Positions 35,774 to 45,719 of a stretch of 64,000 bases of DNA are shown piece after piece. The position numbers and the translations under genes were made by a program. Source of the stretch: Frigoribacterium faeni (GTDB lineage: Bacteria > Actinomycetota > Actinomycetes > Actinomycetales > Microbacteriaceae); the NCBI RefSeq assembly GCF_007988805.1, contig NZ_BJUV01000009.1, forward strand, positions 1-64,000, read 5' to 3'. Position 1 is the stretch's first letter. Every line of letters starts with the position of its first letter. The notes under the pieces were generated by a model, which did no database searches, had not been told where the DNA came from, and saw nothing but the letters and a program-made list of their open reading frames with translations.

Positions 35774-38587
35774 TCAGTCTCTTCCGGTCAGGTTCCAGGC
35801 GTCTTCCGAGCCCTCGTCGTCGTCGACCTCGGTGTAGCCGCGGGTCATGGCCTCGACCGGGTCGTCGTCGATCGCGACGTCCGCACCACCCGCCGGGGCG
35901 GAGGGCCGGCCCGACGGAGCGGCGTCGCCCCCGCGGATCTTGGCGAGGACGCCCGGCAGCTGCTCGGTGGTCACGAGGACGTCACGGGCCTTGGAGCCCT
36001 CGGACGGCCCGACGATGTCTCGCGACTCCATGAGGTCCATGAGGCGCCCCGCCTTCGCGAATCCGACCCGGAGCTTCCGCTGCAGCATCGAGGTCGAGCC
36101 GAACTGCGTGCTGACGACGAGCTCCGCCGCCGCGAGCAGCAGTTCGAGGTCGTCGCCGATGTCGCCGTCGATCTCCTTCTTCTCGACCACGGCCGCCACG
36201 TCGGGACGGTAGTCGGGGCGGGCCTGACGGGTGACGTGCGCCACGACCTGGGCGATCTCGCTCTCCTGCACCCACGCCCCCTGGACGCGCATGGCCTTGG
36301 AGGCGCCCATGGGGAGGAACAGCCCGTCGCCCTGGCCGATCAGCTTGTCGGCACCCGGCTGGTCGAGGATGACCCGCGAGTCGGTGACGCTCGACACGGC
36401 GAACGCGAACCGCGAGGGGACGTTGGCCTTGATGAGCCCGGTGACGACGTCGACCGACGGCCGTTGCGTCGCGAGGACGAGGTGGATGCCCGAGGCGCGG
36501 GCGAGCTGGGTGATGCGGACGATGCTGTCCTCGACGTCGCGCGGGGCCACCATCATCAGGTCGGCGAGCTCGTCGACGACCACGAGGAGGTACGGATACG
36601 GCTTGAGGGACCGTGCGCTGCCGGCGGGCAGGACGATCTCGTCGTTGACCACGGCGCGGTTGAAGTCGTCGATGTGACGGAAGCCGAAGCTGGCGAGGTC
36701 GTCGTAGCGCATGTCCATCTCTTTGACGACCCACTGCAGCGCCTCGGCGGCCTTCTTGGCGTTCGTGATGATGGGCGTGATGAGGTGCGGGACACCGGCG
36801 TAGATCGACAGCTCGACCCGCTTCGGGTCGATCAGGACCATGCGCACGTCGGCCGGCTTCGCCCGCATGAGCAGCGAGGTGATCATGGAGTTGACGAAGC
36901 TCGACTTGCCCGATCCGGTGGCGCCGGCCACGAGGAGGTGCGGCATCTTGGCGAGGTTGGCCACGACGTAGCCGCCCTCGACGTCCTTGCCGACGCCGAT
37001 GGTCAACGGGTGCGTGCTCTTCGACGCGGCCGAGGACCGCAGGACGTCGCCCAGGGCGACGATCTCCTTGTCGGTGTTGGGGATCTCGACGCCGATGGCG
37101 CTCTTGCCGGGGATCGGCGACAGGATGCGGACCTCGTTGGAGGCCACGGCGTAGGCCAGGTTCTTGGTCAGGGCGGTGACCCGCTCGACCTTGACGCCGG
37201 GGCCGAGCTCGATCTCGTAGCGGGTGACGGTCGGGCCCCGCTTGAGCCCGGTGACCTTCGCATCGACGTTGAACTGGTCGAGCACCTGGGAGATCGCGGC
37301 CACGATGGCGTCGTTCGCCTCGCTGCGCGCCTTTGCGGGCTCGCCGACGGCGAGGGTGCTGACCGCGGGGAGACGGTACGGGGCGTCGTCGGCCGCGGCC
37401 ACGTCGAGCGAGGGCGGCGCGGGGTCGTCGACGTCGGGAGCCAGGAAGGCCGACGCGGCGTCGCTCTCGCCCTCGGGGGGCGTCCCTCCGGGCACCGGCA
37501 GAACGGTCGTCGCAGCCGTCGGAGCCGGCGACGGCGGGACGGGGATGCCCTGAGCCCGCACGGCGTCTTCGGCCCGGTCGAGATCGGCGAGCAGGTCGGT
37601 GGAGAAGACGTCGGTCTCGGCCGTCGAGGGCGTGGGCGGGGCGACCCGTTCGGGAGTCGACGTGGGCGCGACCTCGGCCGCGACCCTCTTCTTCTTGCGT
37701 CGCCCGAGCACCTCGGTCGGGGCCGTCTCGGCCGCCGGACGCACGAGAGGGGTGTCGTACGCGGGGTCGTCTTCGCGCTGGTCGGCGTTGCGGCGCCACC
37801 AGGGCAGCGTCTCCGGTTCGCCGTCGTCGTCGCCGGCGGTGGCAGTGGCGGATCCGCCGGCGCTCGGATCGACCGTCTCGCCGAAGAGGTAGGAGTAGAG
37901 CTCGCCCAGACGGCGGCCGATCCGGTTGGGCGGCGTCTTCGTGATGATGAGGACGGAGAAGGCCAGGAGCACCACGACCAGCGGCACGGCCACCCACTCG
38001 GTCGCCAGGGCGACCAGCCAGGAGGCGACCACCCAGCCGAGCACGCCGCCGCCCGTGGCGAGGGCGGGCATGCCGTCGGACGCCTGCGGCTGGCCGCCGA
38101 AGATGTGGCACAGGGCGCTGATCGACACCAGCGAGAGCCCGAGCCCGATGCCGATGCGGGTGTTGTCGTGCACGGACGAGGGGTGGCGGAAGAGCCAGCC
38201 CGCGAAGAGGATCATGATGACCGGGAGGGCGTACGCCACCCGACCGAAGAGGCCGCCGAAGGTGTACGCGTCGAACGCGACCGCGACGGGACTCGTCGGG
38301 TTCAGCCACTCGACGACGCCGCCGGCGATCGCCAGGAGGACGAGGAAGAACGGCACGCCGTCGCGACGCTCGCTCTTGTCGAGCGTCTCGCGTCCGAGGA
38401 GGCGGAAGGCGGCGCCGGTCATGTGGGCCAGGCCCATCCAGGCCGCGGCGAGCGGATTCGGACCCTCGTGCACCGGAACGGGACCTCGGGCGGCGGGGAG
38501 CTTCTTGGTGGCCTTGGTCGCGTCACGCGCCGAGGACGCACGCGAGCCCGCGCGCGAACGCGGGGTCGACTTCGTGGGCGTGGCCAT
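35774..38587 (-). CDS. ftsK: DNA translocase FtsK
   Basis: Septal DNA pump, 937 aa. About four N-terminal membrane helices (~65-225), a Pro/Ala/acidic linker (~245-425), the alpha/beta motor with Walker [10 protein letters not shown] and Walker [13 protein letters not shown], and the C-terminal gamma winged-helix ([20 protein letters not shown]) that reads KOPS sites. TACCGT ends 7 nt before the ATG. It heads an operon with pgsA and cinA. Confidence 0.95.
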   Translation of the reverse strand: MATPTKSTPRSRAGSRASSARDATKATKKLPAARGPVPVHEGPNPLAAAWMGLAHMTGAAFRLLGRETLDKSERRDGVPFFLVLLAIAGGVVEWLNPTSPVAVAFDAYTFGGLFGRVAYALPVIMILFAGWLFRHPSSVHDNTRIGIGLGLSLVSISALCHIFGGQPQASDGMPALATGGGVLGWVVASWLVALATEWVAVPLVVVLLAFSVLIITKTPPNRIGRRLGELYSYLFGETVDPSAGGSATATAGDDDGEPETLPWWRRNADQREDDPAYDTPLVRPAAETAPTEVLGRRKKKRVAAEVAPTSTPERVAPPTPSTAETDVFSTDLLADLDRAEDAVRAQGIPVPPSPAPTAATTVLPVPGGTPPEGESDAASAFLAPDVDDPAPPSLDVAAADDAPYRLPAVSTLAVGEPAKARSEANDAIVAAISQVLDQFNVDAKVTGLKRGPTVTRYEIELGPGVKVERVTALTKNLAYAVASNEVRILSPIPGKSAIGVEIPNTDKEIVALGDVLRSSAASKSTHPLTIGVGKDVEGGYVVANLAKMPHLLVAGATGSGKSSFVNSMITSLLMRAKPADVRMVLIDPKRVELSIYAGVPHLITPIITNAKKAAEALQWVVKEMDMRYDDLASFGFRHIDDFNRAVVNDEIVLPAGSARSLKPYPYLLVVVDELADLMMVAPRDVEDSIVRITQLARASGIHLVLATQRPSVDVVTGLIKANVPSRFAFAVSSVTDSRVILDQPGADKLIGQGDGLFLPMGASKAMRVQGAWVQESEIAQVVAHVTRQARPDYRPDVAAVVEKKEIDGDIGDDLELLLAAAELVVSTQFGSTSMLQRKLRVGFAKAGRLMDLMESRDIVGPSEGSKARDVLVTTEQLPGVLAKIRGGDAAPSGRPSAPAGGADVAIDDDPVEAMTRGYTEVDDDEGSEDAWNLTGRD

Positions 38588-38594
38588 GGGCTCC

Positions 38595-38600
38595 ACGGTA
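38595..38600 (-). promoter_or_regulatory. Leaderless -10 box for ftsK-pgsA-cinA
   Basis: TACCGT, 7 nt before the ATG. Confidence 0.45.
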
Positions 38601-38643
38601 CCGCCCACCACCGACGGCGGTCGGATGCAGGGGCGTGTGTCAA

Positions 38644-38683
38644 CGACTCGACCCACGGAGCGGAGGCTCCGTGGGTCGAGTCG
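38644..38683 (-). terminator. Terminator of the RNase J gene
   Basis: Perfect 18-bp stem (38644-38661 with 38666-38683), 4-nt loop, 17 nt past the stop. Confidence 0.85.
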
Positions 38684-38700
38684 GATCCGGGCTCGAGGCC

Positions 38701-40377
38701 TCAGGCGCTGATGACCACCGGGACGATCATCGGACGCCGACGGTGCTGCGTGTTGACCCAGCGGCCGACGGTGCGACGGACGACCTGGCTGAACGCGTGC
38801 GTGTCGCGCGTGCCGTTCTCGGCGGCCTCCGTAAGGGCCGCGATGATCTTCGGCTTGACGTCGTCGAAGACGCGCTCGTCCTCGGCGAAGCCACGCGACT
38901 GGATCTCCGGACCGACGACGACGCGACCGGTCGAGGCGTCCATCGCGATGAAGACCGAGATGAAGCCCTCCTCGCTGAGGATGCGGCGGTCCTTCAGATC
39001 GGCGTCGGTGATCTCGCCGACGGTCGAACCGTCGACGTAGACGTACCCGAGGTCGAGCTGCCCGACGACCGTCGCGACGCCGTCGCGGAGGTCGACGACG
39101 ACGCCGTCCTCGCCGAGGATGGTGTTCTGCTCGGGCACACCCGTGCGGACCGCGAGAGCGGCGTTCGCGTAGAGGTGGCGGTGCTCGCCGTGGACGGGCA
39201 TCACGTTCTTCGGGCGCAGGATGTTGTAGCAGTAGAGCAGCTCGCCGGCCGAGGCGTGTCCGGAGACGTGCACCTTGGCGTTGCCCTTGTGGACGACCTT
39301 CGCACCGAGCTTGGTGAGGCCGTCGATCACGCGATAGACCGCGTTCTCGTTGCCGGGGATCAGGCTGGACGCGAGGATGATCGTGTCGTCGGCGCCGATC
39401 TCGATCTGGTGCTCGAGATTGGCCATGCGCGCGAGGACCGCCATCGGCTCGCCCTGCGACCCCGTGCTCATGTAGACGATGCGGTCGTCGGGGAGGTCCT
39501 TCGCCTTCTTGGCGTCGATCAGGACGCCCTGGGGCACCTTGAGGTAGCCGAGGTCGGCCGCGATCCCCATGTTGCGGACCATCGATCGACCCATGAACGC
39601 GACGCGACGACCGTTGGCGTGCGCCGCGTCGAGCACCTGCTGCACCCGGTGGACGTGGCTCGAGAAGCTGGCCACGACGACCCGGCGGGGGGCACGGCGG
39701 ATGACGTCGTCGAGGACGGGCCCGATGTCGCGTTCGGGTGCCGTGAATCCGGGGACGTCGGCGTTGGTCGAGTCGGGCAGGAAGAGGTCGACCCCCTCCT
39801 CGCCGAGTCGCGCGAAGGCGCGGAGGTCGGTGATCCGGTCGTCGAGGGGCAGCTGGTCCATCTTGAAGTCGCCGGTGTGCAGGACGGTGCCCGCGGAGGT
39901 GCGGATGGCGACCGCGAGCGCGTCGGGAATCGAGTGGTTGACGGCGATGAACTCGAGGTCGAACGGGCCGAGCGACTCGCGTCCGCCCTCCTTCACGGCG
40001 AGCGTGTAGGGGCTGATGCGGTGCTCTTTGAGCTTCGCCTCGATCAGGGCCAGCGTCAGCTGCGACCCGATGAGCGGGATGTCCTTCCGCAGACGGAGCA
40101 GGTAGGGGACGGCGCCGATGTGGTCCTCGTGACCGTGGGTCAGCACGACGGCGAGGATGTCGTCGAGACGATCACGGATGGGCGAGAAGTCGGGCAGGAT
40201 CAGGTCGACGCCGGGCTGGTGCTCTTCGGGGAAGAGCACGCCGCAGTCGACGATGAGGAGCTTTCCGTCGATCTCGTAGACGGTCATGTTGCGACCGATC
40301 TCGCCGAGCCCGCCGACCGGGACGACGCGGAGCGTGCCCTTCTCGAGAGCTCGCGGAGTGTGGATTGTCGTGGGCAT
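38701..40377 (-). CDS. rnj: Ribonuclease J
   Basis: Metallo-beta-lactamase/beta-CASP nuclease with endo- and 5'-exonuclease activity, 558 aa. Zinc motif HGHEDH (81-86), [16 protein letters not shown] and the beta-CASP histidine motif in HVSGHAS are present. The short version without a long basic N-terminus is normal for this lineage. It follows dapA by 66 nt and is probably cotranscribed, as in other actinobacteria. Confidence 0.96.
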   Translation of the reverse strand: MPTTIHTPRALEKGTLRVVPVGGLGEIGRNMTVYEIDGKLLIVDCGVLFPEEHQPGVDLILPDFSPIRDRLDDILAVVLTHGHEDHIGAVPYLLRLRKDIPLIGSQLTLALIEAKLKEHRISPYTLAVKEGGRESLGPFDLEFIAVNHSIPDALAVAIRTSAGTVLHTGDFKMDQLPLDDRITDLRAFARLGEEGVDLFLPDSTNADVPGFTAPERDIGPVLDDVIRRAPRRVVVASFSSHVHRVQQVLDAAHANGRRVAFMGRSMVRNMGIAADLGYLKVPQGVLIDAKKAKDLPDDRIVYMSTGSQGEPMAVLARMANLEHQIEIGADDTIILASSLIPGNENAVYRVIDGLTKLGAKVVHKGNAKVHVSGHASAGELLYCYNILRPKNVMPVHGEHRHLYANAALAVRTGVPEQNTILGEDGVVVDLRDGVATVVGQLDLGYVYVDGSTVGEITDADLKDRRILSEEGFISVFIAMDASTGRVVVGPEIQSRGFAEDERVFDDVKPKIIAALTEAAENGTRDTHAFSQVVRRTVGRWVNTQHRRRPMIVPVVISA

Positions 40378-40443
40378 CTGTTCCTTCGGTTGTGGTGGGG
40401 CTCGTGCCCCGGATGGAGATCGTGGACCGCGCGGGCGCGGTGG

Positions 40444-41421
40444 TCAGCGGGTGGTGCCGTGCACCTTGGGCAGCGCGCCGCCTGCCGCGGCGTTGCGGTC
40501 GGGCCGGAACCGGCTGAGGTCGAGGCCGGGGATCGCCCCGACGTGCGACAGCTCGTCTTCGATCAGCGCGGCCTCGGTGTCCTCCGGGCCGACGAGAGGG
40601 AGACGCACCCGCGGGCTCGAGATGCGGCCCAGGCCGTGCAGGATGTACTTCGCCGCCACCGTGCCGGGGACGTGCGTCATGACGGCCCGCACGAGCGGCT
40701 CGAGCATCTGGTGCGCCTGGGTCGCCGTGTGCAGGTCGCCCGCGTTCACCGCGTCGACGATGGTCCGGTACGGGGCGGCGGCGATGTTCGCCGTCACCCC
40801 GATGAGCCCCGAGGCGCCGATCGCGAGGTGCGGGAGGACGTTGGCGTCGTCGCCCGAGAAGTAGAGGAGGTCGGTCTGGTTGAGCACCCGGCTCACCTCG
40901 GCGAAGTCGCCCTTGGCGTCTTTGACGGCGACGATGTTGGGGTGCTTGGCGGCACGCAGCAGGGTCTCGTACTTGATGGGGATGCCCGTGCGCCCGGGGA
41001 TGTCGTAGAGGATGACCGGGAGGTCGGTCGCGTCGGCGATCATGCGGAAGTGGGTGAGCACGCCCGCCTGCGTCGGCTTGTTGTAGTACGGCGTGACGAT
41101 CATGACGCCGTCGGCGCCGGCCTTCTCGCTGGCCTTGTAGAGCTGGATGGCGTGCGCGGTCTCGTTCGAGCCGCCGCCGGTGATGATCTTGGCGCGCCCC
41201 GCGGCCACGGACTTGCCGACCTCGACGAGGCGGAGCTTCTCGGGGTCGGTCAGCGTGCTGGTCTCGCCCGTGGTCCCGGTGACGACGATGCCGTCGGCGC
41301 CCGCCGAGATGCAGTCGTCGATGTGCTTCTCGACCGCAGGCCAGTCGACTTCACCGTCTGCGGTGAAAGGGGTGACGAGAGCGACGAGGACCTGACCGAA
41401 GGGGTTGCTGTTGTTCGACAC
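40444..41421 (-). CDS. dapA: 4-hydroxy-tetrahydrodipicolinate synthase
   Basis: First committed step of lysine/DAP synthesis, 325 aa. TIM-barrel aldolase motifs: TGTTGETSTL, the YNKPTQAG tyrosine region and Schiff-base Lys in AVKDAKGD. GTG start with TACGCT 6 nt upstream. dapA, dapB and dapF all lie within this window but in separate units. Confidence 0.96.
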   Translation of the reverse strand: MSNNSNPFGQVLVALVTPFTADGEVDWPAVEKHIDDCISAGADGIVVTGTTGETSTLTDPEKLRLVEVGKSVAAGRAKIITGGGSNETAHAIQLYKASEKAGADGVMIVTPYYNKPTQAGVLTHFRMIADATDLPVILYDIPGRTGIPIKYETLLRAAKHPNIVAVKDAKGDFAEVSRVLNQTDLLYFSGDDANVLPHLAIGASGLIGVTANIAAAPYRTIVDAVNAGDLHTATQAHQMLEPLVRAVMTHVPGTVAAKYILHGLGRISSPRVRLPLVGPEDTEAALIEDELSHVGAIPGLDLSRFRPDRNAAAGGALPKVHGTTR

Positions 41422-41427
41422 CCGGCT

Positions 41428-41433
41428 AGCGTA
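41428..41433 (-). promoter_or_regulatory. Leaderless -10 box for dapA
   Basis: TACGCT, 6 nt before the GTG. Confidence 0.5.
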
Positions 41434-41456
41434 CTGGCTCGAGTCCGACGGCACGT

Positions 41457-41492
41457 CGGTGGACGGGCCCGGAGCGCCGGGCCCGTCCACCG
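41457..41492 (-). terminator. Terminator of thyX
   Basis: Perfect 16-bp stem (41457-41472 with 41477-41492), loop AGCG, 3 nt past the thyX stop. Confidence 0.85.
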
Positions 41493-41495
41493 GAA

Positions 41496-42278
41496 TCAGG
41501 GTGCGACGCGGCCGTTGGTGCCGAACGCGGCGTAGGTCAGCGGCATGAGCTCGGCCCAGATGTCTTCCATCTTCTCGGCGCACATCTCGATCTCGCGCTG
41601 CGGGAACGACGGGAAGTGCATGCCCTCGCGCTTGGTGCGCAGGCTGAGGAAGTTCATGAGCGAGCGCGCGTTGACGGTGACGTACATCGACGAGTAGATG
41701 TTGAGCGGCAGCACGATGCGGGCGACCTCGCGGGCGACGCCGGCGTCGAGCATCCGCTTGTAGGCGGCGTACGCCTCGCGGGAGGTGCGCTCGGTCTCGT
41801 CTCGGACGAGGGCGCTCTGCTCGGGCGTGCCCGGCAGGAAGTCGTAGGCGCCGGGCTTGCCGACCTGCTGCAGATTGCGGGTCTCGGCGGGGACGTAGAA
41901 GACCGGGTTCAGCTCGCGGTAGCGGCCGCTCTCCTCGTTGTAGCTGGCCATGCGGTGCCGCATGAACTCGCGGAAGACGAAGATGGGCGCCTGGACGTAG
42001 AAGGTCATCGAGTTGTGCTCGAAGGGCGAGCCGTGGCGGTCGCGCATGAGGTAGTTGATGAGCCCGGCGCCCTTGGTCGCCTGGGCGCCGTCGGCCGAGG
42101 CCTGCGCCCCGTCGAGCGTGAGCTCGCCCATGGTCGACACCCGCGCGGCGAAGAGGACGTCGGAGTCGTGCGCGCTCGAGCGCACCAGCTCGACGGTCAC
42201 GTCGGACCGGAACTCGACGGCCGGCTCGGGGGGAGCCGGGGTGGGGGCGGGCGGGGTCACGGCTTCTGCATCGGTCAC
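41496..42278 (-). CDS. thyX: Flavin-dependent thymidylate synthase
   Basis: Makes dTMP using FAD and methylene-THF, 260 aa. The ThyX signature RHRMASYNEESGRY is present, along with VSTMGE and the C-terminal FLSLRTKREG. A Pro/Ala-rich ~20-residue N-terminus precedes the domain. GTG start with TAGAGT 7 nt upstream. No thyA is seen in the window. Confidence 0.96.
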   Translation of the reverse strand: MTDAEAVTPPAPTPAPPEPAVEFRSDVTVELVRSSAHDSDVLFAARVSTMGELTLDGAQASADGAQATKGAGLINYLMRDRHGSPFEHNSMTFYVQAPIFVFREFMRHRMASYNEESGRYRELNPVFYVPAETRNLQQVGKPGAYDFLPGTPEQSALVRDETERTSREAYAAYKRMLDAGVAREVARIVLPLNIYSSMYVTVNARSLMNFLSLRTKREGMHFPSFPQREIEMCAEKMEDIWAELMPLTYAAFGTNGRVAP

Positions 42279-42285
42279 GGCGACG

Positions 42286-42291
42286 ACTCTA
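42286..42291 (-). promoter_or_regulatory. Leaderless -10 box for thyX
   Basis: TAGAGT, 7 nt before the GTG. Confidence 0.5.
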
Positions 42292-42335
42292 CAACCGGCC
42301 GCCGACAACGACGCGGGCCTCCCGCCGACCCGACC

Positions 42336-42379
42336 CGCGCCTCCTCGGCGACGCACCCGGACGTCCCCGAGGAGGCGCG
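42336..42379. repeat. Inverted pair of the GCGCCTCC motif in a divergent promoter region
   Basis: Perfect 13-bp arms (42336-42348 and 42367-42379) around an 18-nt spacer, between thyX and the divergent SDR gene. The right arm is 2 nt from a TAGGCT -10-like box (42382-42387), so it cannot be a simple terminator. Confidence 0.6.
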
Positions 42380-42437
42380 CCTAGGCTCGACGAGGAGGGC
42401 GCGGTCGCGTCCCGTCCCCGACCGGAGAGCAGGATCC

Positions 42438-43343
42438 ATGACCGACGCACCCCGGACCGTCCTGATCGCCGGAGCCTCCGGACTGATCGGCACCGAGCTC
42501 ACGAGCCAGCTGCGCGCCGCCGGCCACGCCGTCCTCTCGCTCGTGCGGGGCGAGCCGCGCGACGACACGCAGTTCACCTGGGTGCCCTCCGCCGGGATCG
42601 TCGACCGCACGCTGCTCGAGCGGGCGGACGTCGTCGTGAACCTCGCCGGCGCGTCGCTCGGCCGCCTGCCGTGGACCCCCGGGTACAAGAAGCAGATCGT
42701 CGCGTCCCGCGTGGACAGCACGCGGACCCTCGTGGCCGGCATGCGCGCCGCCTCGACGACGCCCGCCGCCTTCCTCAGCGGCTCGGCCGTCGGGATCTAC
42801 GGCGACCGCCCCGGCGAACGTCTGACGGAGGACAGCCGACGCGGGTCCGGGTTCCTGAGCGACGTCGTCGCGGCCTGGGAGGACGCCGCGCACACGGCCC
42901 CGGAGGGCGTGCGCGTCGTCACGCTGCGGACGGGCCTCGTGGTGGGCCCCGGCGGTGCGCTCGCGCCCCTTCTGCCCCTGACGAAGCTCGGTCTCGGTTC
43001 GCGGCTCGGGACGGGCGACCAGTACTGGCCCTGGATCAGCCTGCACGACGAGGCGGCCGCGATCGTGCACCTGATGGACTCCGCGATCCAGGGGCCGGTC
43101 AACCTGGCCGGACCGACTCCCGCCTCCAGCGACGCCCTGACCCGCCGACTCGCCCACGACCTGTCGAAGCCCTACGCGTTCACCGTGCCCGAGTTCGTCA
43201 TCTCGGCCGCGATGCAGGAGGCCGGGCGCGAGCTCCTCCTCCCGAGCCAGCAGGTGGTGCCGCAGAAGCTGCTGGCCGACGGGTTCGTATTCCGTCACCG
43301 GACCGTCGACGAGGCCGTCGACGCCCTGGCCGCCGGTCTCTGA
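42438..43343 (+). CDS. TIGR01777-type NAD-dependent epimerase (SDR family)
   Basis: 301 aa. Rossmann motif GASGLIG-x-E at ~11-19, NLAGASLG at ~67-74, SGSAVGIYGDR, and the C-terminal DUF1731-like region ending QKLLADGFVFRH-DEAVDAL. The reaction is unknown; relatives are often called YfcH or cell-division inhibitor SulA-like, without firm proof. The ATG has an AGGA site. Confidence 0.88.
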   Translation: MTDAPRTVLIAGASGLIGTELTSQLRAAGHAVLSLVRGEPRDDTQFTWVPSAGIVDRTLLERADVVVNLAGASLGRLPWTPGYKKQIVASRVDSTRTLVAGMRAASTTPAAFLSGSAVGIYGDRPGERLTEDSRRGSGFLSDVVAAWEDAAHTAPEGVRVVTLRTGLVVGPGGALAPLLPLTKLGLGSRLGTGDQYWPWISLHDEAAAIVHLMDSAIQGPVNLAGPTPASSDALTRRLAHDLSKPYAFTVPEFVISAAMQEAGRELLLPSQQVVPQKLLADGFVFRHRTVDEAVDALAAGL

Positions 43344-43358
43344 CACGACCGCGGCGAC

Positions 43359-43805
43359 TCAACGCCTCGAGTCGCGCCTCAGCTTGATGGCCCAGCGGAT
43401 CGTCTGACGCGCCCGCCGGCGGTCGCCGCAGGCGTCGTAGGCGAGGCCGAGTCGGAACCAGGTGCGGTAGTCGTCGGGCGCCTCGTCGACGGCCTCCCGG
43501 TAGGCGGGGAACGCCGCGTCGGCCGCCTCACGGTCGTAGCGGCCCGACGGACGTCGGGGGACGTCGTCGACGGGCAGCTGCCCCGTCTCACGGAGCTCGC
43601 GCACGATCGCCTGCGTCGTCAGTCCGAAGCGCAGCTCGGCGACGAGGGCGAAGACGCCCAGCAGAGGCAGCACGACCAGGGCGATCCCGAGTCCGATCGC
43701 CACGGGGTCGCCGGTCGAGAAGAAGGCGATCGCACGCTGTCCCACCAGTGCGATGTAGAGCACGAGCAGGGCGGCCATCAGCAGGGCGCCGACGCGGCCC
43801 TTCAT
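43359..43805 (-). CDS. Small membrane protein with a TPR-like tail
   Basis: 148 aa. Two membrane helices (~7-27 and ~34-57) followed by a soluble part with a single TPR-like repeat (AFPAYREAVDEAPDDYRTWFRLGLAYDACG is the region, ~100-130). It starts 13 nt after the dapB stop and is probably cotranscribed. Function unknown. Confidence 0.75.
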   Translation of the reverse strand: MKGRVGALLMAALLVLYIALVGQRAIAFFSTGDPVAIGLGIALVVLPLLGVFALVAELRFGLTTQAIVRELRETGQLPVDDVPRRPSGRYDREAADAAFPAYREAVDEAPDDYRTWFRLGLAYDACGDRRRARQTIRWAIKLRRDSRR

Positions 43806-43818
43806 CGAGCGTCCGCCA

Positions 43819-44550
43819 TCAGTCGAGAGGCAGGACGCGGTCGAGCCCGACGACCACGCCCGTGATGCCGGGCGTCGCCGCCAGGGCCACGAGCAGACCC
43901 TGCTCGTACGCACGGGGCGAGAGGGTGTCGTGGGTCAGGGTGAGGGTCTCCCCCTCGCCGCCGAACACGACCTCCTGCTTCGCCACGACGCCCCGGAGGC
44001 GCATGCTGTGGATCGGCACGCTGGCCACCTGCTGACCTCGTGCCCTCTGATCGGAGGACGGCGCCGACACCGGCCCCAGGTCGCGACGGGCCTCCGCGAT
44101 CAGCTCCGCGGTGCGGACCGCCGTGCCCGACGGGGAGTCGACCTTGCCCTGGTGGTGCGCCTCCACGATCTCGACGGATTCGTAGAAGCGGGCCGCCATC
44201 GTGGCGAAGCGCGTCGCGAGGACGGAGCCGAGGGAGAAGTTCGGGACGACGAGCACGCCGGGGCCCGCGACGTCGGCGACGACGGTCGAGAGCTTCGCGA
44301 TCCGCTCGGAGCTCCAGCCGGACGTTCCGACGAGGACGGGGATCCCCGCCCGGACGGCGTGCTCGACGATGCCGGGGCTGACGGCGGGGTGCGTCACGTC
44401 GACGACGAGATCGGCGCCGACGATGCGGTCGAGGTCGTCGCGCGACGACAGGCCGGCGTGCAGCTCGAGATCCGGAGTCCGCCCGATCAGGTCGACGATG
44501 AACGTGCCGAGCGTGCCCGTGGCCCCGACCACGGCGATGCGGGAAGTCAT
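43819..44550 (-). CDS. dapB: 4-hydroxy-tetrahydrodipicolinate reductase
   Basis: Second step of the lysine/DAP branch, 243 aa. Rossmann start VVGATGTLG, VDVTHPAV, GTSGW, PNFSLGSVL and the catalytic EAHHQGKVDSPSGTA motif are all visible. TAGGTT lies 6 nt before the ATG, implying a leaderless mRNA divergent from the GNAT gene. Confidence 0.96.
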   Translation of the reverse strand: MTSRIAVVGATGTLGTFIVDLIGRTPDLELHAGLSSRDDLDRIVGADLVVDVTHPAVSPGIVEHAVRAGIPVLVGTSGWSSERIAKLSTVVADVAGPGVLVVPNFSLGSVLATRFATMAARFYESVEIVEAHHQGKVDSPSGTAVRTAELIAEARRDLGPVSAPSSDQRARGQQVASVPIHSMRLRGVVAKQEVVFGGEGETLTLTHDTLSPRAYEQGLLVALAATPGITGVVVGLDRVLPLD

Positions 44551-44556
44551 GGCTCA

Positions 44557-44562
44557 AACCTA
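44557..44562 (-). promoter_or_regulatory. Leaderless -10 box for dapB
   Basis: TAGGTT, 6 nt before the ATG. Confidence 0.5.
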
Positions 44563-44589
44563 CCCGGCGCGACCGGTGAGGCCGTCGAA

Positions 44590-44595
44590 TAGCAT
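44590..44595 (+). promoter_or_regulatory. Leaderless -10 box for the GNAT gene
   Basis: TAGCAT, 6 nt before the ATG at 44602; 28 nt from the divergent dapB box. Confidence 0.5.
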
Positions 44596-44601
44596 CGGTG
44601 G

Positions 44602-45096
44602 ATGCCCCGATTCCGCGAGATGCCCGTGAGCGCGCCCCGCGCCTCCTCGTTGCTGTCCGAGTACTTCGCCGAGCGGGCCGCGACCTTCCCCGCGGCCCAG
44701 GGCGGCTACCGCACGGCGACGCCGGTCGACGCCGCGTTCGCTCCCCCGGCGGGCGTCTTCGTCGTGCTCGAGGAGGGGGACGATGCCTCCGCGGAGGCCC
44801 CGGCCCTGGCCTGCGGCGGGGTCCGCCGGCTCGACACGGCGCCCGGGGCGCCGGTGCGCTACGAGGTCAAGCACCTCTTCGTGAGCCCCTCGGCACGGGG
44901 CCGCGGACTCGGTCGGACCGTCCTGCACGAGCTCGAGCGGAGGGCGCGGCGATTCGGCGCCGACGAGGTCGTCCTCGACACCAACGACGGCCTGGAGGCG
45001 GCGGGCGGCCTCTACCGTTCGGCCGGCTACACGGCGATCACGCCGTACAACGACAACCCGAACGCCACCGCCTGGTACGGCAAGCCCCTCGGCTGA
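44602..45096 (+). CDS. GNAT family N-acetyltransferase
   Basis: 164 aa. The acetyl-CoA loop ARGRGLGRTVLHELE follows a VKHLFVSP strand (motif A), and the C-terminal GLYRSAGYTAITPYNDNP-x-AxxYGK is typical of small-molecule GNATs. The substrate cannot be told. Convergent with the histidine phosphatase gene; only 6 nt separate the stops. Confidence 0.88.
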   Translation: MPRFREMPVSAPRASSLLSEYFAERAATFPAAQGGYRTATPVDAAFAPPAGVFVVLEEGDDASAEAPALACGGVRRLDTAPGAPVRYEVKHLFVSPSARGRGLGRTVLHELERRARRFGADEVVLDTNDGLEAAGGLYRSAGYTAITPYNDNPNATAWYGKPLG

Positions 45097-45102
45097 CCTC
45101 GG

Positions 45103-45705
45103 TCAGATCGACTGATCGACCGGCAGCCCCGTCCGCAGCTCGACGGGCAGGTGGCCGAGATCGTTGTGCGTCACGAGCTCCGGCGGCTTCGCCGACCGCA
45201 CCCGGATGATGGTCAGCCCCGCGTTCGCCTGGTTGACGCCCATCCACCGCCAGGCGGGTGCGCCGAAGACCTCGCGGACGAACCAGCCGATGACGAAGTT
45301 GTGGGTGATCAGGAGGTCGTGACGATCGTCGCGCGCGGGGGTGAGCCACTCGGACACCGCGTCGGCCATCTGGGCCTGCCCGGCCTCGATCTCCTCGTCG
45401 GTCACTCCCCCGAAGAACGGCTTGTAGGACGCCGGCATGTCGGGTGTCGGACCCGAGGGGACGCAGTCGAACAGCAGCGTCGACGGCTCCGACTCGAGCG
45501 CGGGCATGCGCTCGGTCATGATGCGCGCGGTCTCGGCTGCGCGCTCGAGCGGGGAGTGCCAGGCCGCGTCGAACGGCACACCGCCCAGGCGTTCGGCGAT
45601 CATCCGGGCCTGGCGCTTGCCGCGCTCGGAGAGGGGGCCGTCGGGCAGACCGTGCTCGGCGTCCTGCTGTTCACCGTGGCGGACGAGGTACAGGTAGTGG
45701 GACAC
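45103..45705 (-). CDS. Histidine phosphatase family protein
   Basis: 200 aa phosphoglycerate-mutase-like fold. The phospho-accepting His is in LVRHGEQ near the N-terminus, the second catalytic His in LITHNFVIGW. The substrate is unknown. GTG is preferred as start because GGAG lies 6 nt upstream; an ATG six codons earlier overlaps the protease stop (ATGA) but has no ribosome site. Coupled to the M16 gene. Confidence 0.88.
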   Translation of the reverse strand: MSHYLYLVRHGEQQDAEHGLPDGPLSERGKRQARMIAERLGGVPFDAAWHSPLERAAETARIMTERMPALESEPSTLLFDCVPSGPTPDMPASYKPFFGGVTDEEIEAGQAQMADAVSEWLTPARDDRHDLLITHNFVIGWFVREVFGAPAWRWMGVNQANAGLTIIRVRSAKPPELVTHNDLGHLPVELRTGLPVDQSI

Positions 45706-45719
45706 CGTTGTCTCCTGAT

